Assembly: GCA_904501755.1 (NCBI GenBank)
Contig: CAJGBV010000005.1
Span: 22,712 to 86,711 of the forward strand
Length of the DNA: 64,000 bases
Source of the DNA: Clostridiaceae bacterium
Lineage (GTDB): Bacteria > Bacillota > Clostridia > Oscillospirales > Acutalibacteraceae
Reading direction: 5' to 3'
Below the pieces are notes generated by a model. It was not told the DNA's origin, did not search any database, and saw nothing but the letters and a program-made list of their open reading frames with translations. The position numbers were made by a program, and so were the translations under genes. Numbering within the stretch: the stretch's first letter is position 1; the number at the start of each line of letters is the position of its first letter. Below are positions 43,860 through 52,713 of the stretch, one piece after another.

Positions 43860-45302
43860 TTGGTTAAGCTAAATACTTTTAAAAAATATTTTATAGCTGT
43901 ATCGGTTACATTTTTGCTTTGTCTTACTGCTATTATTGTGATAGTTAGTATTCTTATTAACGACTCACTTTCAAAGGATAAAATTCATTCGCTAAATAAT
44001 ACCTGTGATGCAGTATCAAGATTTATTGAAAATGATTACGGCTCCCAGTTTTTTGAAGACAATCTTCAAAATATGGCTCGTACAATTGCTGTTATTAATC
44101 ACAATAGTGTTATAATATCTGACACACAGGGTAACGTGATTTCCTGTTCATGCAGTGATTATTCAATTGACAGTGTATGCGTTCATTCCGTTAAGATTAT
44201 TCCGTCGGATATTATCAGTTCCGCTGGTCATGGTTTTAAAGAGGTAGGCAGATTTGGTGGACTTTACGATGAAATTTTTTATACGGCTGGCAGAAGTGTA
44301 ACTACAACGGATGATAATATAGTTGCTTATGTTTTTGCTTCATCTCCCGCCTCGACCCTTTCTCAGTTTTATAGTGAACTTTTTAAACTATATGCCTTTT
44401 CTGCGGTGATACCTATTGTCGTGCTTTTCTTTGCACTATATACTATGACTTACAGGTGGATTAAACCGCTTAAACTAATGTCTGAGGCTTCTAAAGCTAT
44501 GGCAAAAGGCGATTTTTCAAAGCGAATACCTGTAATGAGTAACGATGAAATCGGTATGCTTTCTGAGTCATTTAACAGTATGACCAATTCTCTTGTGGAG
44601 CTTGAGAATATGAGGAGAAGCTTTATAGCAAATGTATCCCATGAACTTAAAACTCCTATGACAACAATAGGTGGCTTTATAGACGGAATTATTGACGGTA
44701 CTATTGATTCATCAAAACAGGAGCACTATCTTAAAATTGTTTCTGATGAGGTGAAACGGCTTTCAAGACTTGTGCAGGGTATGCTTAGTCTTTCAAAGCT
44801 TGAAGCGGGTGAAATAACCCTTAAACTGTCTGACTTTAATTTCAGGGATTTGATTTTTGATGTGGTGCTTAATCAGGAACAGCGTATTGAAGATAAAAAA
44901 TTGAATGTTGTTGGACTTGATAAAATACAAAGCGTAATGATTAATGCTGATAAGGATTTGTTGCATCAGGTTGTATATAATTTATGCGACAATGCTGTTA
45001 AATTTACCGATGAGGGCGGAACTCTTGAGTTTTCACTGACCTCTGATGGAAGCTGGATTGAGTTTACACTTAAAAATACGGGTGTCGGAATTCCCGAAAA
45101 GGATTTGCCCTTTGTATTTGAAAGATTTTATAAGACCGACCGTTCGCGGTCTGCGAATAAGGACAGTACCGGACTTGGTCTTTATTTAGTTAAAACAATT
45201 ATTAAAATTCATGGCGGTAAAGCCTTTGTGAGAAGTACGGAAAATGTATTTACACAGTTTGGAATAGTATTACCGCTTAAGAGTACGGAGGATAAAAAAT
45301 GA
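43860..45302 (+). CDS. sensor histidine kinase
   Basis: A 480-residue membrane kinase. TM1 spans about residues 10-32, an extracellular sensor domain (~33-175) follows, then TM2 (about 178-198), HAMP (~198-252), the HisKA domain with phospho-acceptor His261 in NVSHELKTP, and a HATPase_c domain with N-box NLCDNAVKFT and G boxes GVGIP and GLGLYLVK. The start codon is TTG at 43860 with GAGGT 8 bases upstream; it begins one base after the regulator stop. It overlaps the htrA gene by 4 bases. Confidence 0.93.
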   Translation: MVKLNTFKKYFIAVSVTFLLCLTAIIVIVSILINDSLSKDKIHSLNNTCDAVSRFIENDYGSQFFEDNLQNMARTIAVINHNSVIISDTQGNVISCSCSDYSIDSVCVHSVKIIPSDIISSAGHGFKEVGRFGGLYDEIFYTAGRSVTTTDDNIVAYVFASSPASTLSQFYSELFKLYAFSAVIPIVVLFFALYTMTYRWIKPLKLMSEASKAMAKGDFSKRIPVMSNDEIGMLSESFNSMTNSLVELENMRRSFIANVSHELKTPMTTIGGFIDGIIDGTIDSSKQEHYLKIVSDEVKRLSRLVQGMLSLSKLEAGEITLKLSDFNFRDLIFDVVLNQEQRIEDKKLNVVGLDKIQSVMINADKDLLHQVVYNLCDNAVKFTDEGGTLEFSLTSDGSWIEFTLKNTGVGIPEKDLPFVFERFYKTDRSRSANKDSTGLGLYLVKTIIKIHGGKAFVRSTENVFTQFGIVLPLKSTEDKK

Positions 45303-46615
45303 ACGAATTTGATGAAAATAACCTAAATAATGAAGAGCAAATTTCAGAAACAAAAGAAGATATTAATACTGAAATTGTTCAAGATGAAACCGGTATTGTC
45401 GAGGAAATTGTTGATGAGCTGTCTGTAAATATTAATTCTGACGAAACAGACAAAAATCCTGTTATGGACTATCAGCCGGTTACCTTTGATTATTCTCCTG
45501 TTACCAAAACCAAAGAACCTGTTTCAAAGGGAATTAAGTTTTTTGCTCTTATAATGGTTGCTGTTGTTATTGCCACATCTTCTTGTATCGGAGGCTATCT
45601 TTTAGGCATCAATAAGAACAATAGTAATTATTCTGCTACCACCCTTGACCTTACTTCTAAACCTGCAGACACCGATGAATATACTGCGGCTCAGGTTTAT
45701 GATATGGTTAATAAATCTGTTGTAGGAATAACAGTTTACGGTGCTAATGGTAATGCTTCTACCGCTTCCGGTGTCGTTTATACCGAGGACGGATATATTA
45801 TTACTAATGACCATATTTACGAAAATATAGCCGGAGCTAAATTCAGGGTACGATTCTGGGACGGAAAAGAATATCCTGCGGTATTTGTTGCCGGAGATAC
45901 AAGAAGTGATTTGGCTGTAATAAAAATTGACGGAAACGGTTTCACTCCTGCAGTTTTTGGCAATTCTAATGAACTGGTTATCGGTGAAAATGTTGTTGCT
46001 GTAGGCAGACCAAATCAGATAGAGGAAAACAGCATTACAGAGGGAATTATTTCACTTAAAGAAAGACGTGTATCTACTTCATCTAACTATACAATGAAAA
46101 TGATACAGACCAGCACTCCTATTAACCCGGGCAATTCTGGTGGAGCACTTGTGAATATGTATGGTCAGATAATAGGTATTACTTCTTCTAAAATAGCAGG
46201 AGATGCCTATGAGGGAATTGGCTTTGCTATTCCCACAACCACTACAAAATGGGTTGTCGAATCGCTTATTGAGTATGGTTGTGTAAATGACCGAGCAAGA
46301 CTTGGTATAACCTATCAGACTATTAACGAAATAACCAAGGAAATTGGCGGATATAAGACCACAGGTATTCTTGTTGCATCTGTAGCAGAGGACAGCGACC
46401 TTTACTCAAAGGTGACAGAAGGCGATATTATTACCGAGGTAAACTCAGTGGCAATTACCTCTGATAGCGTTATTCTTGATGCTATAGAAGCTTCAAAACC
46501 AAATGATGTTCTCGAGTTTACTGTATATACTTCATCAGGTACTACAAAACACATTTCTGCAAAGCTACTTCCTGATACAGGAACTTCAAGCTATGTATAT
46601 ACAACTGCAAAATAA
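45299..46615 (+). CDS. htrA: HtrA/DegP-type S1C serine protease with PDZ domain
   Basis: A 438-residue membrane-anchored protease. An acidic cytoplasmic tail of about 78 residues is followed by one membrane segment (about 80-102), a trypsin-like domain with the triad His172 (NDHIY), Asp204 (RSDLAVIKI) and Ser280 (NPGNSGGAL), and a C-terminal PDZ domain (about 340-430). It degrades or refolds misfolded proteins at the cell surface. Overlap with the kinase gene shows a three-gene operon, like CssRS-HtrA logic in Bacillus. Confidence 0.93.
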   Translation: MNEFDENNLNNEEQISETKEDINTEIVQDETGIVEEIVDELSVNINSDETDKNPVMDYQPVTFDYSPVTKTKEPVSKGIKFFALIMVAVVIATSSCIGGYLLGINKNNSNYSATTLDLTSKPADTDEYTAAQVYDMVNKSVVGITVYGANGNASTASGVVYTEDGYIITNDHIYENIAGAKFRVRFWDGKEYPAVFVAGDTRSDLAVIKIDGNGFTPAVFGNSNELVIGENVVAVGRPNQIEENSITEGIISLKERRVSTSSNYTMKMIQTSTPINPGNSGGALVNMYGQIIGITSSKIAGDAYEGIGFAIPTTTTKWVVESLIEYGCVNDRARLGITYQTINEITKEIGGYKTTGILVASVAEDSDLYSKVTEGDIITEVNSVAITSDSVILDAIEASKPNDVLEFTVYTSSGTTKHISAKLLPDTGTSSYVYTTAK

Positions 46616-46620
46616 TTTTT

Positions 46621-46650
46621 AAAGCCCGATTATTCGGGCTTTTATTTTTT
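46621..46650 (+). terminator. terminator of the two-component/htrA operon
   Basis: A 9-bp stem AAAGCCCGA (46621-46629) with 46634-46642, then T-rich sequence. Confidence 0.8.
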
Positions 46651-46678
46651 TGCAAATATTTTTTATCTAACTACGTTT

Positions 46679-46712
46679 TTCGGCAAATTTTACACTTTTG
46701 ATGAAGTATAAT
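46679..46712 (+). promoter_or_regulatory. possible Spo0A-activated promoter of spoIIGA
   Basis: TTCGGCA (46679-46685) is the complement of a Spo0A box (TGNCGAA type). TATAAT follows at 46707-46712, with no normal -35 at 17 bases; the box begins 22 bases before the -10, the odd spacing known for spoIIG in Bacillus. Confidence 0.45.
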
Positions 46713-46728
46713 TTATAAGGTGATGAAA

Positions 46729-47526
46729 ATGACTGTATATGCTGATGTTCTTATACTTATAAATGCTGTTGTTGATTATTTGATAATTTCGCTTACTTCA
46801 TATATTACCGATACATATATCAGACCTATAAGAGCGGTTGTGTCGGCTTTTATTGGTTCTCTTTTTTCCTTGCTTATCTTTATGCCTGAGCTTTTTATTG
46901 TTTATCAGATTCTGCTATTATTGTTATCTTCTGCTCTTATAATCTTTGTTGCTTTTGGAATAAAAAACAAAAAATCGTACATAAAAAACTGTTTTGCTTT
47001 TGTTATGATAAATGTTGTTTACAGCGGTCTTATGGTATTGTTTTGGTTTATGGTTAAACCCAGAGGAATGGTGCTTAATAACTGCGTTGTGTATTTTCAG
47101 ATTTCTCCGCTTGAATTTATTATCTCATCCTGTATTTTTTATGTAATTATCCGTATTGTGCAGAGTATTCTTAAAAGAAGAGAACGATATGCTAAACGAT
47201 GTAATATTAGACTGTGTAATAACGGAAAAACGGTGCATTTAAGAACTATCGTAGATACAGGTAATTCTCTGACTGACCCATATTCAAACAAGCCGGTGAT
47301 AATAACAGATAAAAAAACTGCTGAAATGATATTTGATAATCTTGATGAATTACCTAAATTATTGCTTCCTGTGCACTCTGTAATGGGAGAGGGACTTATT
47401 CCTGCTTATTCACTAAAAAATGCAACCATAGACAATATTAAGGATACGCCTGTTCTTATAGCGGTTACAGATAAGAAATTTGATGGTGACTATAGCGGTA
47501 TAGTTAGCCCTGAGATATTAAACTGA
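46729..47526 (+). CDS. spoIIGA: sigma-E processing peptidase SpoIIGA
   Basis: A 265-residue protein with five N-terminal membrane helices (about 1-145) and a C-terminal aspartic-protease-like domain with the catalytic Asp176 in RTIVDTGNSLTDP. In the mother cell it cleaves the pro-sequence of SigE after a signal from the forespore. The ATG at 46729 is preferred because AAGGTGATG lies just before it; GTG 46720 and ATG 46723 are within that site. The sigE gene follows by 22 bases. Confidence 0.93.
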   Translation: MTVYADVLILINAVVDYLIISLTSYITDTYIRPIRAVVSAFIGSLFSLLIFMPELFIVYQILLLLLSSALIIFVAFGIKNKKSYIKNCFAFVMINVVYSGLMVLFWFMVKPRGMVLNNCVVYFQISPLEFIISSCIFYVIIRIVQSILKRRERYAKRCNIRLCNNGKTVHLRTIVDTGNSLTDPYSNKPVIITDKKTAEMIFDNLDELPKLLLPVHSVMGEGLIPAYSLKNATIDNIKDTPVLIAVTDKKFDGDYSGIVSPEILN

Positions 47527-47548
47527 TTTTTTGAATGGAGAAAATGTT

Positions 47549-48259
47549 ATGATATTCCTAAAAATTAAAAATTTGTTTTCCCTGCTGTTTAAAAAGCTTG
47601 GTATACAAAAAAATGTATTTTATATAAACGGCAGTGAAACGCTTCCTGCACCGCTTACACCGCAGGAGGAAAGGGAACTACTGTTAAGATTTGATAAAGA
47701 AACGGAGTATGTAAAAGAAAAGCTTATAACACATAATTTACGACTTGTGGTTTATATTGCAAAGAAATTTGAAACAACTGTAGCAGGAGCAGAGGATTTA
47801 GTGTCAATCGGTACCATAGGTCTTATTAAGGCTGTTAATACATTTCAGCCTGATAAAAACATAAAACTGGCAACCTATGCCTCCAGATGTATTGAAAATG
47901 AAATACTAATGTATCTTAGAAAGACAGCGGTATTGAAATGTGAGGTTTCCATTGACGAACCATTAAATGTAGATTGGGACGGTAATGAGCTTTTACTTTC
48001 AGATGTGCTGGGAAGTGATGGCGAAGAGGTGGGCAGAGAAATAGAAAAAGAAGACGAAAAACGCCTTCTTAATGATTTGGTGGATAGATTACCACCACGT
48101 GAGAGAGAAATAATGCAAATGCGGTTTGGTATGGCAGGACACAGAGAACTGACACAGAAACAGGTGGCGGATTGTCTTGGGATTTCTCAGTCATATATTT
48201 CTCGACTTGAGAAAAGAATTATAGATAAACTGAAAAATCAGATTGAAAAAGTATCATAA
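47549..48259 (+). CDS. sigE: sporulation sigma factor SigE
   Basis: A 236-residue mother-cell sigma factor. The hydrophobic/basic N-terminal pro-region (about 25 residues, IFLKIKNLFSLLFKKLG) is removed by SpoIIGA. Region 2 reads LVSIGTIGLIKAVNTFQPDK and ATYASRCIENEILMYLRK; region 4 ends LGISQSYISRLEKRI. The ATG at 47549 follows TGGAG by 8 bases. The usual third gene sigG is not next; a terminator and a convergent gene follow. Confidence 0.96.
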   Translation: MIFLKIKNLFSLLFKKLGIQKNVFYINGSETLPAPLTPQEERELLLRFDKETEYVKEKLITHNLRLVVYIAKKFETTVAGAEDLVSIGTIGLIKAVNTFQPDKNIKLATYASRCIENEILMYLRKTAVLKCEVSIDEPLNVDWDGNELLLSDVLGSDGEEVGREIEKEDEKRLLNDLVDRLPPREREIMQMRFGMAGHRELTQKQVADCLGISQSYISRLEKRIIDKLKNQIEKVS

Positions 48260-48260
48260 A

Positions 48261-48290
48261 AAAACGGCTGAAACAGCCGTTTTATTTTTT
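48261..48290. terminator. bidirectional terminator, sigE/peptide-binding protein
   Basis: A 10-bp stem AAAACGGCTG (48261-48270) with 48274-48283, AAA loop, T-rich on the right. Confidence 0.8.
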
Positions 48291-49775
48291 AGTAACATAA
48301 GCAAAATCAATCAGTCCGTTGCCAAGTTTGAAGTTAAAATCAATGATATCACTGTTATACGCAATGACCGAGTTTTCAAAAGCTATAGGTATGATGGTAT
48401 ATTTTGTCATTATGTTGGTTTGAATGGCGTTCAGTGTTTTTACCGACGCATTAGAATAATTATAGCCTAATTGATAGCAAAAAACACTGGGGTCCTTATC
48501 GGTAATGGTTATCGGATAGATTGCTATGGTATTAGTTCCGTTTGCAAAGTTGGTTTTAATTTCGCTAAGGCTATTTGAGGGCTGTACATTGATGTATGCA
48601 CCCAAATTGTTTTGCCAATGTCCTACAATATCATTTATAGGAACCGTCATATTTTCATCATTATAAAAAATAAGTGTTGTAGAAGGTAACTTTTTATTGG
48701 GGAAACTTTGTAAAGCACTGTTAAATAGCTTACGAGCCTCGGTTAAATCGTATGATGGCATACCAACATAGTCGAGATTTTCTTGGGTGAGAGAGGGTGG
48801 GAAAATGGAATAGGCTACATTGTAACCGATACCGAGGTCGCCTGCATAAGCACTTCTGTTAAGAGAATGCATAAAGGCTCTTCTTAAATCATAGGGAAGT
48901 TTTTCGCTGAATTCCATAACCCAAACAACATTCTGATACTGGGCATTTTTAAGGTCGTGAGAGGCAGATTCTTCTAACTGATTCATTTTTATAAAACTGA
49001 AATCAACCGAACCCTTTGAAAGCTTTTCTATATTTTCCACATTAGGATTGTAAGAAATAAATACAGCGGAATTTTTTGCGGGATATGTACCGTAGTATTT
49101 GTCGTTTCTGTACATTCTTGCGGCGAAATCCTCTTTATTCCATTTGGTAAGTCTATAAGAACCATTGGTAAGAAGATGAGATTTACTTAAACCATACTGA
49201 CCTTCACATTGATTAAAGAAGTCCTCACGGCATGGCATACATACAGCAGTTGTCAGTTTGTATAAAAACTCGTTGTCGGTATGTGCCATTTTAATTTCAA
49301 ATGTGTTAGGCGATTTTGCAGCAACACCCAGGTTGACTGACTCAATATTTCCCGAGAGAATAAGTTCAGCGTTAAGAATTGAACTGAGCTTTGCGGCGTA
49401 GGGAGATTTAGTTTCAGGGTCAACAGCACGTCTGAAGGCAAATACAAAATCATCTGCAGTTACAGACTGACCGTCACTCCAGGTAGCAGTTTCGCTAATA
49501 GTAAAGGTGTATACATTATTATTAAAAGTATAATCACTTGCTATACCGTTGACAACTTCTCCGTTTTGGTCAACACGCATAAGTCCTTCGAATAAATTTC
49601 TTATCATAAGAAGCTCGGTATCGTTTGATGCGAGCTGTGGATCAAGAGTAGAAGGGGTAACAGAGGCATCGAAATATAAAACCGCACTACTATCATAGGC
49701 TTTGCAGCCGCTGATAGAGGACTGGAGTAGGATTATACATAAAATAACGCTAATGAGTTTTAATGACATTTTCAT
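48282..49775 (-). CDS. oligopeptide ABC transporter substrate-binding lipoprotein (family 5)
   Basis: A 497-residue OppA/DppA-type protein. A signal peptide ends in the lipobox SISGC. The mature protein has VTPSTLDPQLASNDTELLMIRNLFEGL (split: TLDPQLASN, NLFEGLMRVDQNG), WSDGQSVTADDFVFAFRR and RRAFMHSLNRS, all family 5 signatures. It should bind peptides outside the membrane. No permease or ATPase genes are nearby, so it is an orphan binding protein that may feed a transporter encoded elsewhere or act as a sensor. Start at 49775 with AAAGGTG upstream. Confidence 0.88.
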   Translation of the reverse strand: MKMSLKLISVILCIILLQSSISGCKAYDSSAVLYFDASVTPSTLDPQLASNDTELLMIRNLFEGLMRVDQNGEVVNGIASDYTFNNNVYTFTISETATWSDGQSVTADDFVFAFRRAVDPETKSPYAAKLSSILNAELILSGNIESVNLGVAAKSPNTFEIKMAHTDNEFLYKLTTAVCMPCREDFFNQCEGQYGLSKSHLLTNGSYRLTKWNKEDFAARMYRNDKYYGTYPAKNSAVFISYNPNVENIEKLSKGSVDFSFIKMNQLEESASHDLKNAQYQNVVWVMEFSEKLPYDLRRAFMHSLNRSAYAGDLGIGYNVAYSIFPPSLTQENLDYVGMPSYDLTEARKLFNSALQSFPNKKLPSTTLIFYNDENMTVPINDIVGHWQNNLGAYINVQPSNSLSEIKTNFANGTNTIAIYPITITDKDPSVFCYQLGYNYSNASVKTLNAIQTNIMTKYTIIPIAFENSVIAYNSDIIDFNFKLGNGLIDFAYVTKK

Positions 49776-49804
49776 TTTGTTCACCTTTTCTGTTTACTAT
49801 AGCC

Positions 49805-49833
49805 ATTATAATTGATACATTCAGCTTTTTCAA
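49805..49833 (-). promoter_or_regulatory. promoter of the peptide-binding protein gene
   Basis: Minus strand: TTGAAA, 17 bases, TATAAT. Confidence 0.7.
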
Positions 49834-49861
49834 TGATTATTTTTCCTGTAAAGAAAAATGC

Positions 49862-49890
49862 TTGACATAGCGTTCGTTGTGTGCTATAAT
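49862..49890 (+). promoter_or_regulatory. promoter of the ylxM-ffh operon
   Basis: TTGACA (49862-49867), 17 bases, TATAAT (49885-49890): full consensus. Confidence 0.85.
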
Positions 49891-49931
49891 ACAGTCTGTA
49901 AAGTAATTTGGTTTACAGATAGAGGTATGAA

Positions 49932-50219
49932 ATGAAGGATTTATCTTTAGCATATCTGTTAGATGTGTACGGTGACTTGTTAAGTGACAGACAACAAAGA
50001 ATAGCAAGGGATTATTTTTATGATGATTTGTCTTTGTCCGAAATTTCAGAAAATGAGGGCATATCCCGACAGGGCGCACATGAGATAATAAAACGATGTG
50101 AACAATTACTTAATTTTTACGAAGAAAAGCTTCATTATTCTCAAACTGTGTATGAACTTAAAAGTGCTGCAGAAAAATGTGATAATGAGAAAATTTATAA
50201 AATTATAGAAAATTTGTAA
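49932..50219 (+). CDS. ylxM: YlxM/UPF0122 DNA-binding-like protein
   Basis: A 95-residue protein with a sigma-region-4-like helix-turn-helix (LSLSEISENEGISRQGAHEI, about residues 33-52). In most Firmicutes ylxM sits directly before ffh, as here (13-base gap to the ffh start), and is linked to the signal recognition particle. The AGAGGT site precedes the ATG. Confidence 0.9.
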   Translation: MKDLSLAYLLDVYGDLLSDRQQRIARDYFYDDLSLSEISENEGISRQGAHEIIKRCEQLLNFYEEKLHYSQTVYELKSAAEKCDNEKIYKIIENL

Positions 50220-50232
50220 CGGTGGTGTGAAA

Positions 50233-51582
50233 ATGGCATTTGACAGTCTTGCTGATAAGCTTGCCGGTGTTTTTAAAAATTTAAGAAGTAAAGGCAAACT
50301 CAGTGAAGCCGATGTTAAGGCGGCTATGCGAGATGTCAGACTTGCTTTGCTTGAAGCCGATGTAAACTATAAGGTTGCAAAGGAGTTTACTAATAAAATT
50401 GCCGAAAAGTGCATTGGTGAGAATGTAATGGAATCTCTTACTGCTGCACAGATGGTTGTAAAGATTGTTCGTGATGAACTTACTGAGCTTATGGGTAGTG
50501 AGCAAAAGCGTCTTAACACTTCCTCAAAGCTTCCTACTGTTATAATGATGTGCGGTTTACAGGGTGCGGGTAAAACTACACACTGCGCTAAATTGGCTTC
50601 TTTCCTTAAAAAGCAGGGACACCGTCCTATGCTTGTTGGTTGTGATATATACAGACCCGCCGCTATTCAGCAGTTAAAGGTTGTAGGTGAGGCTGTTGGG
50701 GTTCCTGTTTTTGAAAAGGGGACACAAAAGCCTGAAAAAACTGCTCAGGAGGCTATAAAACACGCCAGAGATTACGGCAACGATTTTGTTATACTTGATA
50801 CTGCGGGTCGACTGCATATTGATACTGAGCTTATGGATGAGCTCAAAAGAATCACTCAGGCAGTAGAGGTTCATAATATTCTCCTTGTTATCGACTCAAT
50901 GGTCGGTCAGGATGCTGTTAATGTCGCTAAGGCATTTAACGATATTCTTGAAATTACAGGTGTTATTTTAACCAAGCTTGACGGTGATACAAGAGGCGGT
51001 GCCGCTTTATCTGTTAAATCTGTTACAGGAAAGCCTATTCTTTTTGCCGGCGTTGGCGAAAAGCTTGATGCTATTGAGGAATTTCACCCTGACAGAATGG
51101 CATCCCGTATTTTAGGTATGGGTGATGTGCTTTCCCTTATTGAAAAGGTTGAAAATGAGATTGATGCTAAACAGGCCGAGGAAACTGCCCGTCGTCTTGA
51201 GGAAAACAAATTTGACCTTAATGACCTTTTGATACAGTTTCAGCAGATTAAGAAAATGGGCTCTGTTAAAAGTGTACTTTCTATGCTTCCCGGTATGGAA
51301 AGACAAATCAGAGATGTTGATATTGACGATAGAGCAATGCTGAGAATGGAAGCAATAATAACTTCTATGACTAAAAAGGAACGGTCAAAGCCTGAAATAC
51401 TCAATGGCTCAAGAAGAAAAAGAATTGCACAGGGTGCAGGTGTAAAGGTTGAGGATGTAAACCGCCTTATGAGCCAGTATAATCAAATGAAAAAGATGTT
51501 CAAACAGTTTGGTAATAAAAAGAAGTTTGGTAAAGGTTTTCCTAAGGGTATGATGCCACCAGGTGGCTTTACAGGAATTTAA
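50233..51582 (+). CDS. ffh: signal recognition particle GTPase Ffh
   Basis: A 449-residue protein that, with 4.5S/scRNA, delivers ribosomes making membrane proteins to FtsY. N domain (1-~90), G domain with GLQGAGKTTHCAKLA (about 106-120), DTAGRLH and TKLDGDTRGG, then the Met-rich M domain (about 300-449) with the RNA-binding helix-turn-helix. The start at 50233 follows GGTGGTG. Full length. Confidence 0.97.
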   Translation: MAFDSLADKLAGVFKNLRSKGKLSEADVKAAMRDVRLALLEADVNYKVAKEFTNKIAEKCIGENVMESLTAAQMVVKIVRDELTELMGSEQKRLNTSSKLPTVIMMCGLQGAGKTTHCAKLASFLKKQGHRPMLVGCDIYRPAAIQQLKVVGEAVGVPVFEKGTQKPEKTAQEAIKHARDYGNDFVILDTAGRLHIDTELMDELKRITQAVEVHNILLVIDSMVGQDAVNVAKAFNDILEITGVILTKLDGDTRGGAALSVKSVTGKPILFAGVGEKLDAIEEFHPDRMASRILGMGDVLSLIEKVENEIDAKQAEETARRLEENKFDLNDLLIQFQQIKKMGSVKSVLSMLPGMERQIRDVDIDDRAMLRMEAIITSMTKKERSKPEILNGSRRKRIAQGAGVKVEDVNRLMSQYNQMKKMFKQFGNKKKFGKGFPKGMMPPGGFTGI

Positions 51583-51639
51583 TTGTATATAAAAAAGTAT
51601 AAGCTTTTTTAATATAAATTTTTTGTTGGAGGTGTAATT

Positions 51640-51882
51640 ATGGCAGTAAAAATCAGACTTCGTCGTTTAGGTGCTAAGAAGGCTCCTTTCTACCGTGTTG
51701 TTGTTGCTGATTCCCGTTTTTCAAGAAACGGTCGTTTTATTGAAGAAATCGGCTACTTCGATCCTACTAAGGATCCCGCTGTAGTTAGTATTGACGGTGA
51801 AAAGGCAAAGCAGTGGATTGCTAACGGTGCTCAGCCTACCGATACCGTTAAGGCTCTTCTTAAGAAGAACGGTGTTCTTTAA
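51640..51882 (+). CDS. rpsP: 30S ribosomal protein S16
   Basis: An 80-residue small-subunit protein with the classic start AVKIRLRRLGAKKAPFYRVV and RNGRFIEEIGYFDP. GGAGG is well placed before the ATG. It lies 57 bases after ffh, in the conserved ffh-rpsP-khpA-rimM-trmD order. Confidence 0.98.
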   Translation: MAVKIRLRRLGAKKAPFYRVVVADSRFSRNGRFIEEIGYFDPTKDPAVVSIDGEKAKQWIANGAQPTDTVKALLKKNGVL

Positions 51883-51910
51883 TTAAAAATGCTTTTTGGA
51901 GTTAAATTTT

Positions 51911-52144
51911 ATGAAAGAACTTTTAATTTCTATTTCTTCGGGACTTGTTGAAAAGCCTGAGGAAGTTACCGTTGAGGTTGATGAAATCAATGAGGACGGT
52001 GTTATTGTTTACCATCTCCATGTTGCCGAAGGTGATATGGGAAGAGTTATAGGTAAACAGGGTAGAATAGCTAAGGCTATCCGTACCGTTATGCGTGCTG
52101 CAGCAAGTCGTGACAATCAGAAAATAATGGTTGAAATTGATTAA
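51911..52144 (+). CDS. khpA: KH-domain RNA-binding protein KhpA
   Basis: A 77-residue single KH domain with the RNA-binding loop GRVIGKQGRIAKAIR. KhpA works with KhpB/Jag in RNA binding and cell-shape control in Gram-positive bacteria. The ATG at 51911 follows GGAG. It is followed by a hairpin and rimM. Confidence 0.93.
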   Translation: MKELLISISSGLVEKPEEVTVEVDEINEDGVIVYHLHVAEGDMGRVIGKQGRIAKAIRTVMRAAASRDNQKIMVEID

Positions 52145-52157
52145 TGCTTTGGCTAAT

Positions 52158-52187
52158 GCCCCCATAATATAATGGGGGCTTTAATTT
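52158..52187 (+). terminator. intra-operon hairpin between khpA and rimM
   Basis: An 8-bp stem GCCCCCAT (52158-52165) with 52172-52179 followed by TTTAATTT. It could act as a partial terminator, lowering rimM-trmD relative to rpsP. Confidence 0.6.
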
Positions 52188-52197
52188 AGGAGAATTT

Positions 52198-52713
52198 ATG
52201 AAAAAAACATATCTTAAAATTGGAAAAATAGTTGGTAGCCACGGAGTTAAGGGAATGGTGAGAATTGAGTGTTGGTGCGATTCTCCTGAGTTCCTGTGTG
52301 GATTTAAACGTCTTTTTACTGCAGAAAACAACGAAGCTGTATTAAAAATCGAGAAGGCTTCTCCACATAAAAATATTGCACTTGTTAAAATCAGAGGTAT
52401 CGATACAATTGAACAGGCTGAGGAAAAGCGTGGTACCGTTTTATATATATTCAGAGATGATGCAAAGCTTGAAAAGGGAAGATACTTTATAGAAGAGATA
52501 ATCGGTTCAATGGTATATGATGTTAATACCCATAAGCTTTACGGAAAAATTACTGATGTCAGCCCTACGGGTGCTAATGATATATGGCATATAAACTGCG
52601 ATGGTAAAGAGGTTCTGTTTCCGTCGGTTCCTCATTTTCTCAGCAGTGTAGATGTTGAAAAAGAAATAATATATATAGATCCACCGAAGGGACTTTTTGA
52701 TGATGAAGATTGA
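52198..52713 (+). CDS. rimM: 16S rRNA processing protein RimM
   Basis: A 171-residue assembly factor for the 30S head. An N-terminal barrel (LKIGKIVGSHGVKGMVRI) is joined to a PRC-barrel C-terminal domain (FIEEIIGSMVYDVNTHKLYG, VPHFLSSVDVEKEIIYIDPP). It binds S19 during 30S maturation. Its end overlaps the trmD start by 11 bases. Confidence 0.95.
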   Translation: MKKTYLKIGKIVGSHGVKGMVRIECWCDSPEFLCGFKRLFTAENNEAVLKIEKASPHKNIALVKIRGIDTIEQAEEKRGTVLYIFRDDAKLEKGRYFIEEIIGSMVYDVNTHKLYGKITDVSPTGANDIWHINCDGKEVLFPSVPHFLSSVDVEKEIIYIDPPKGLFDDED

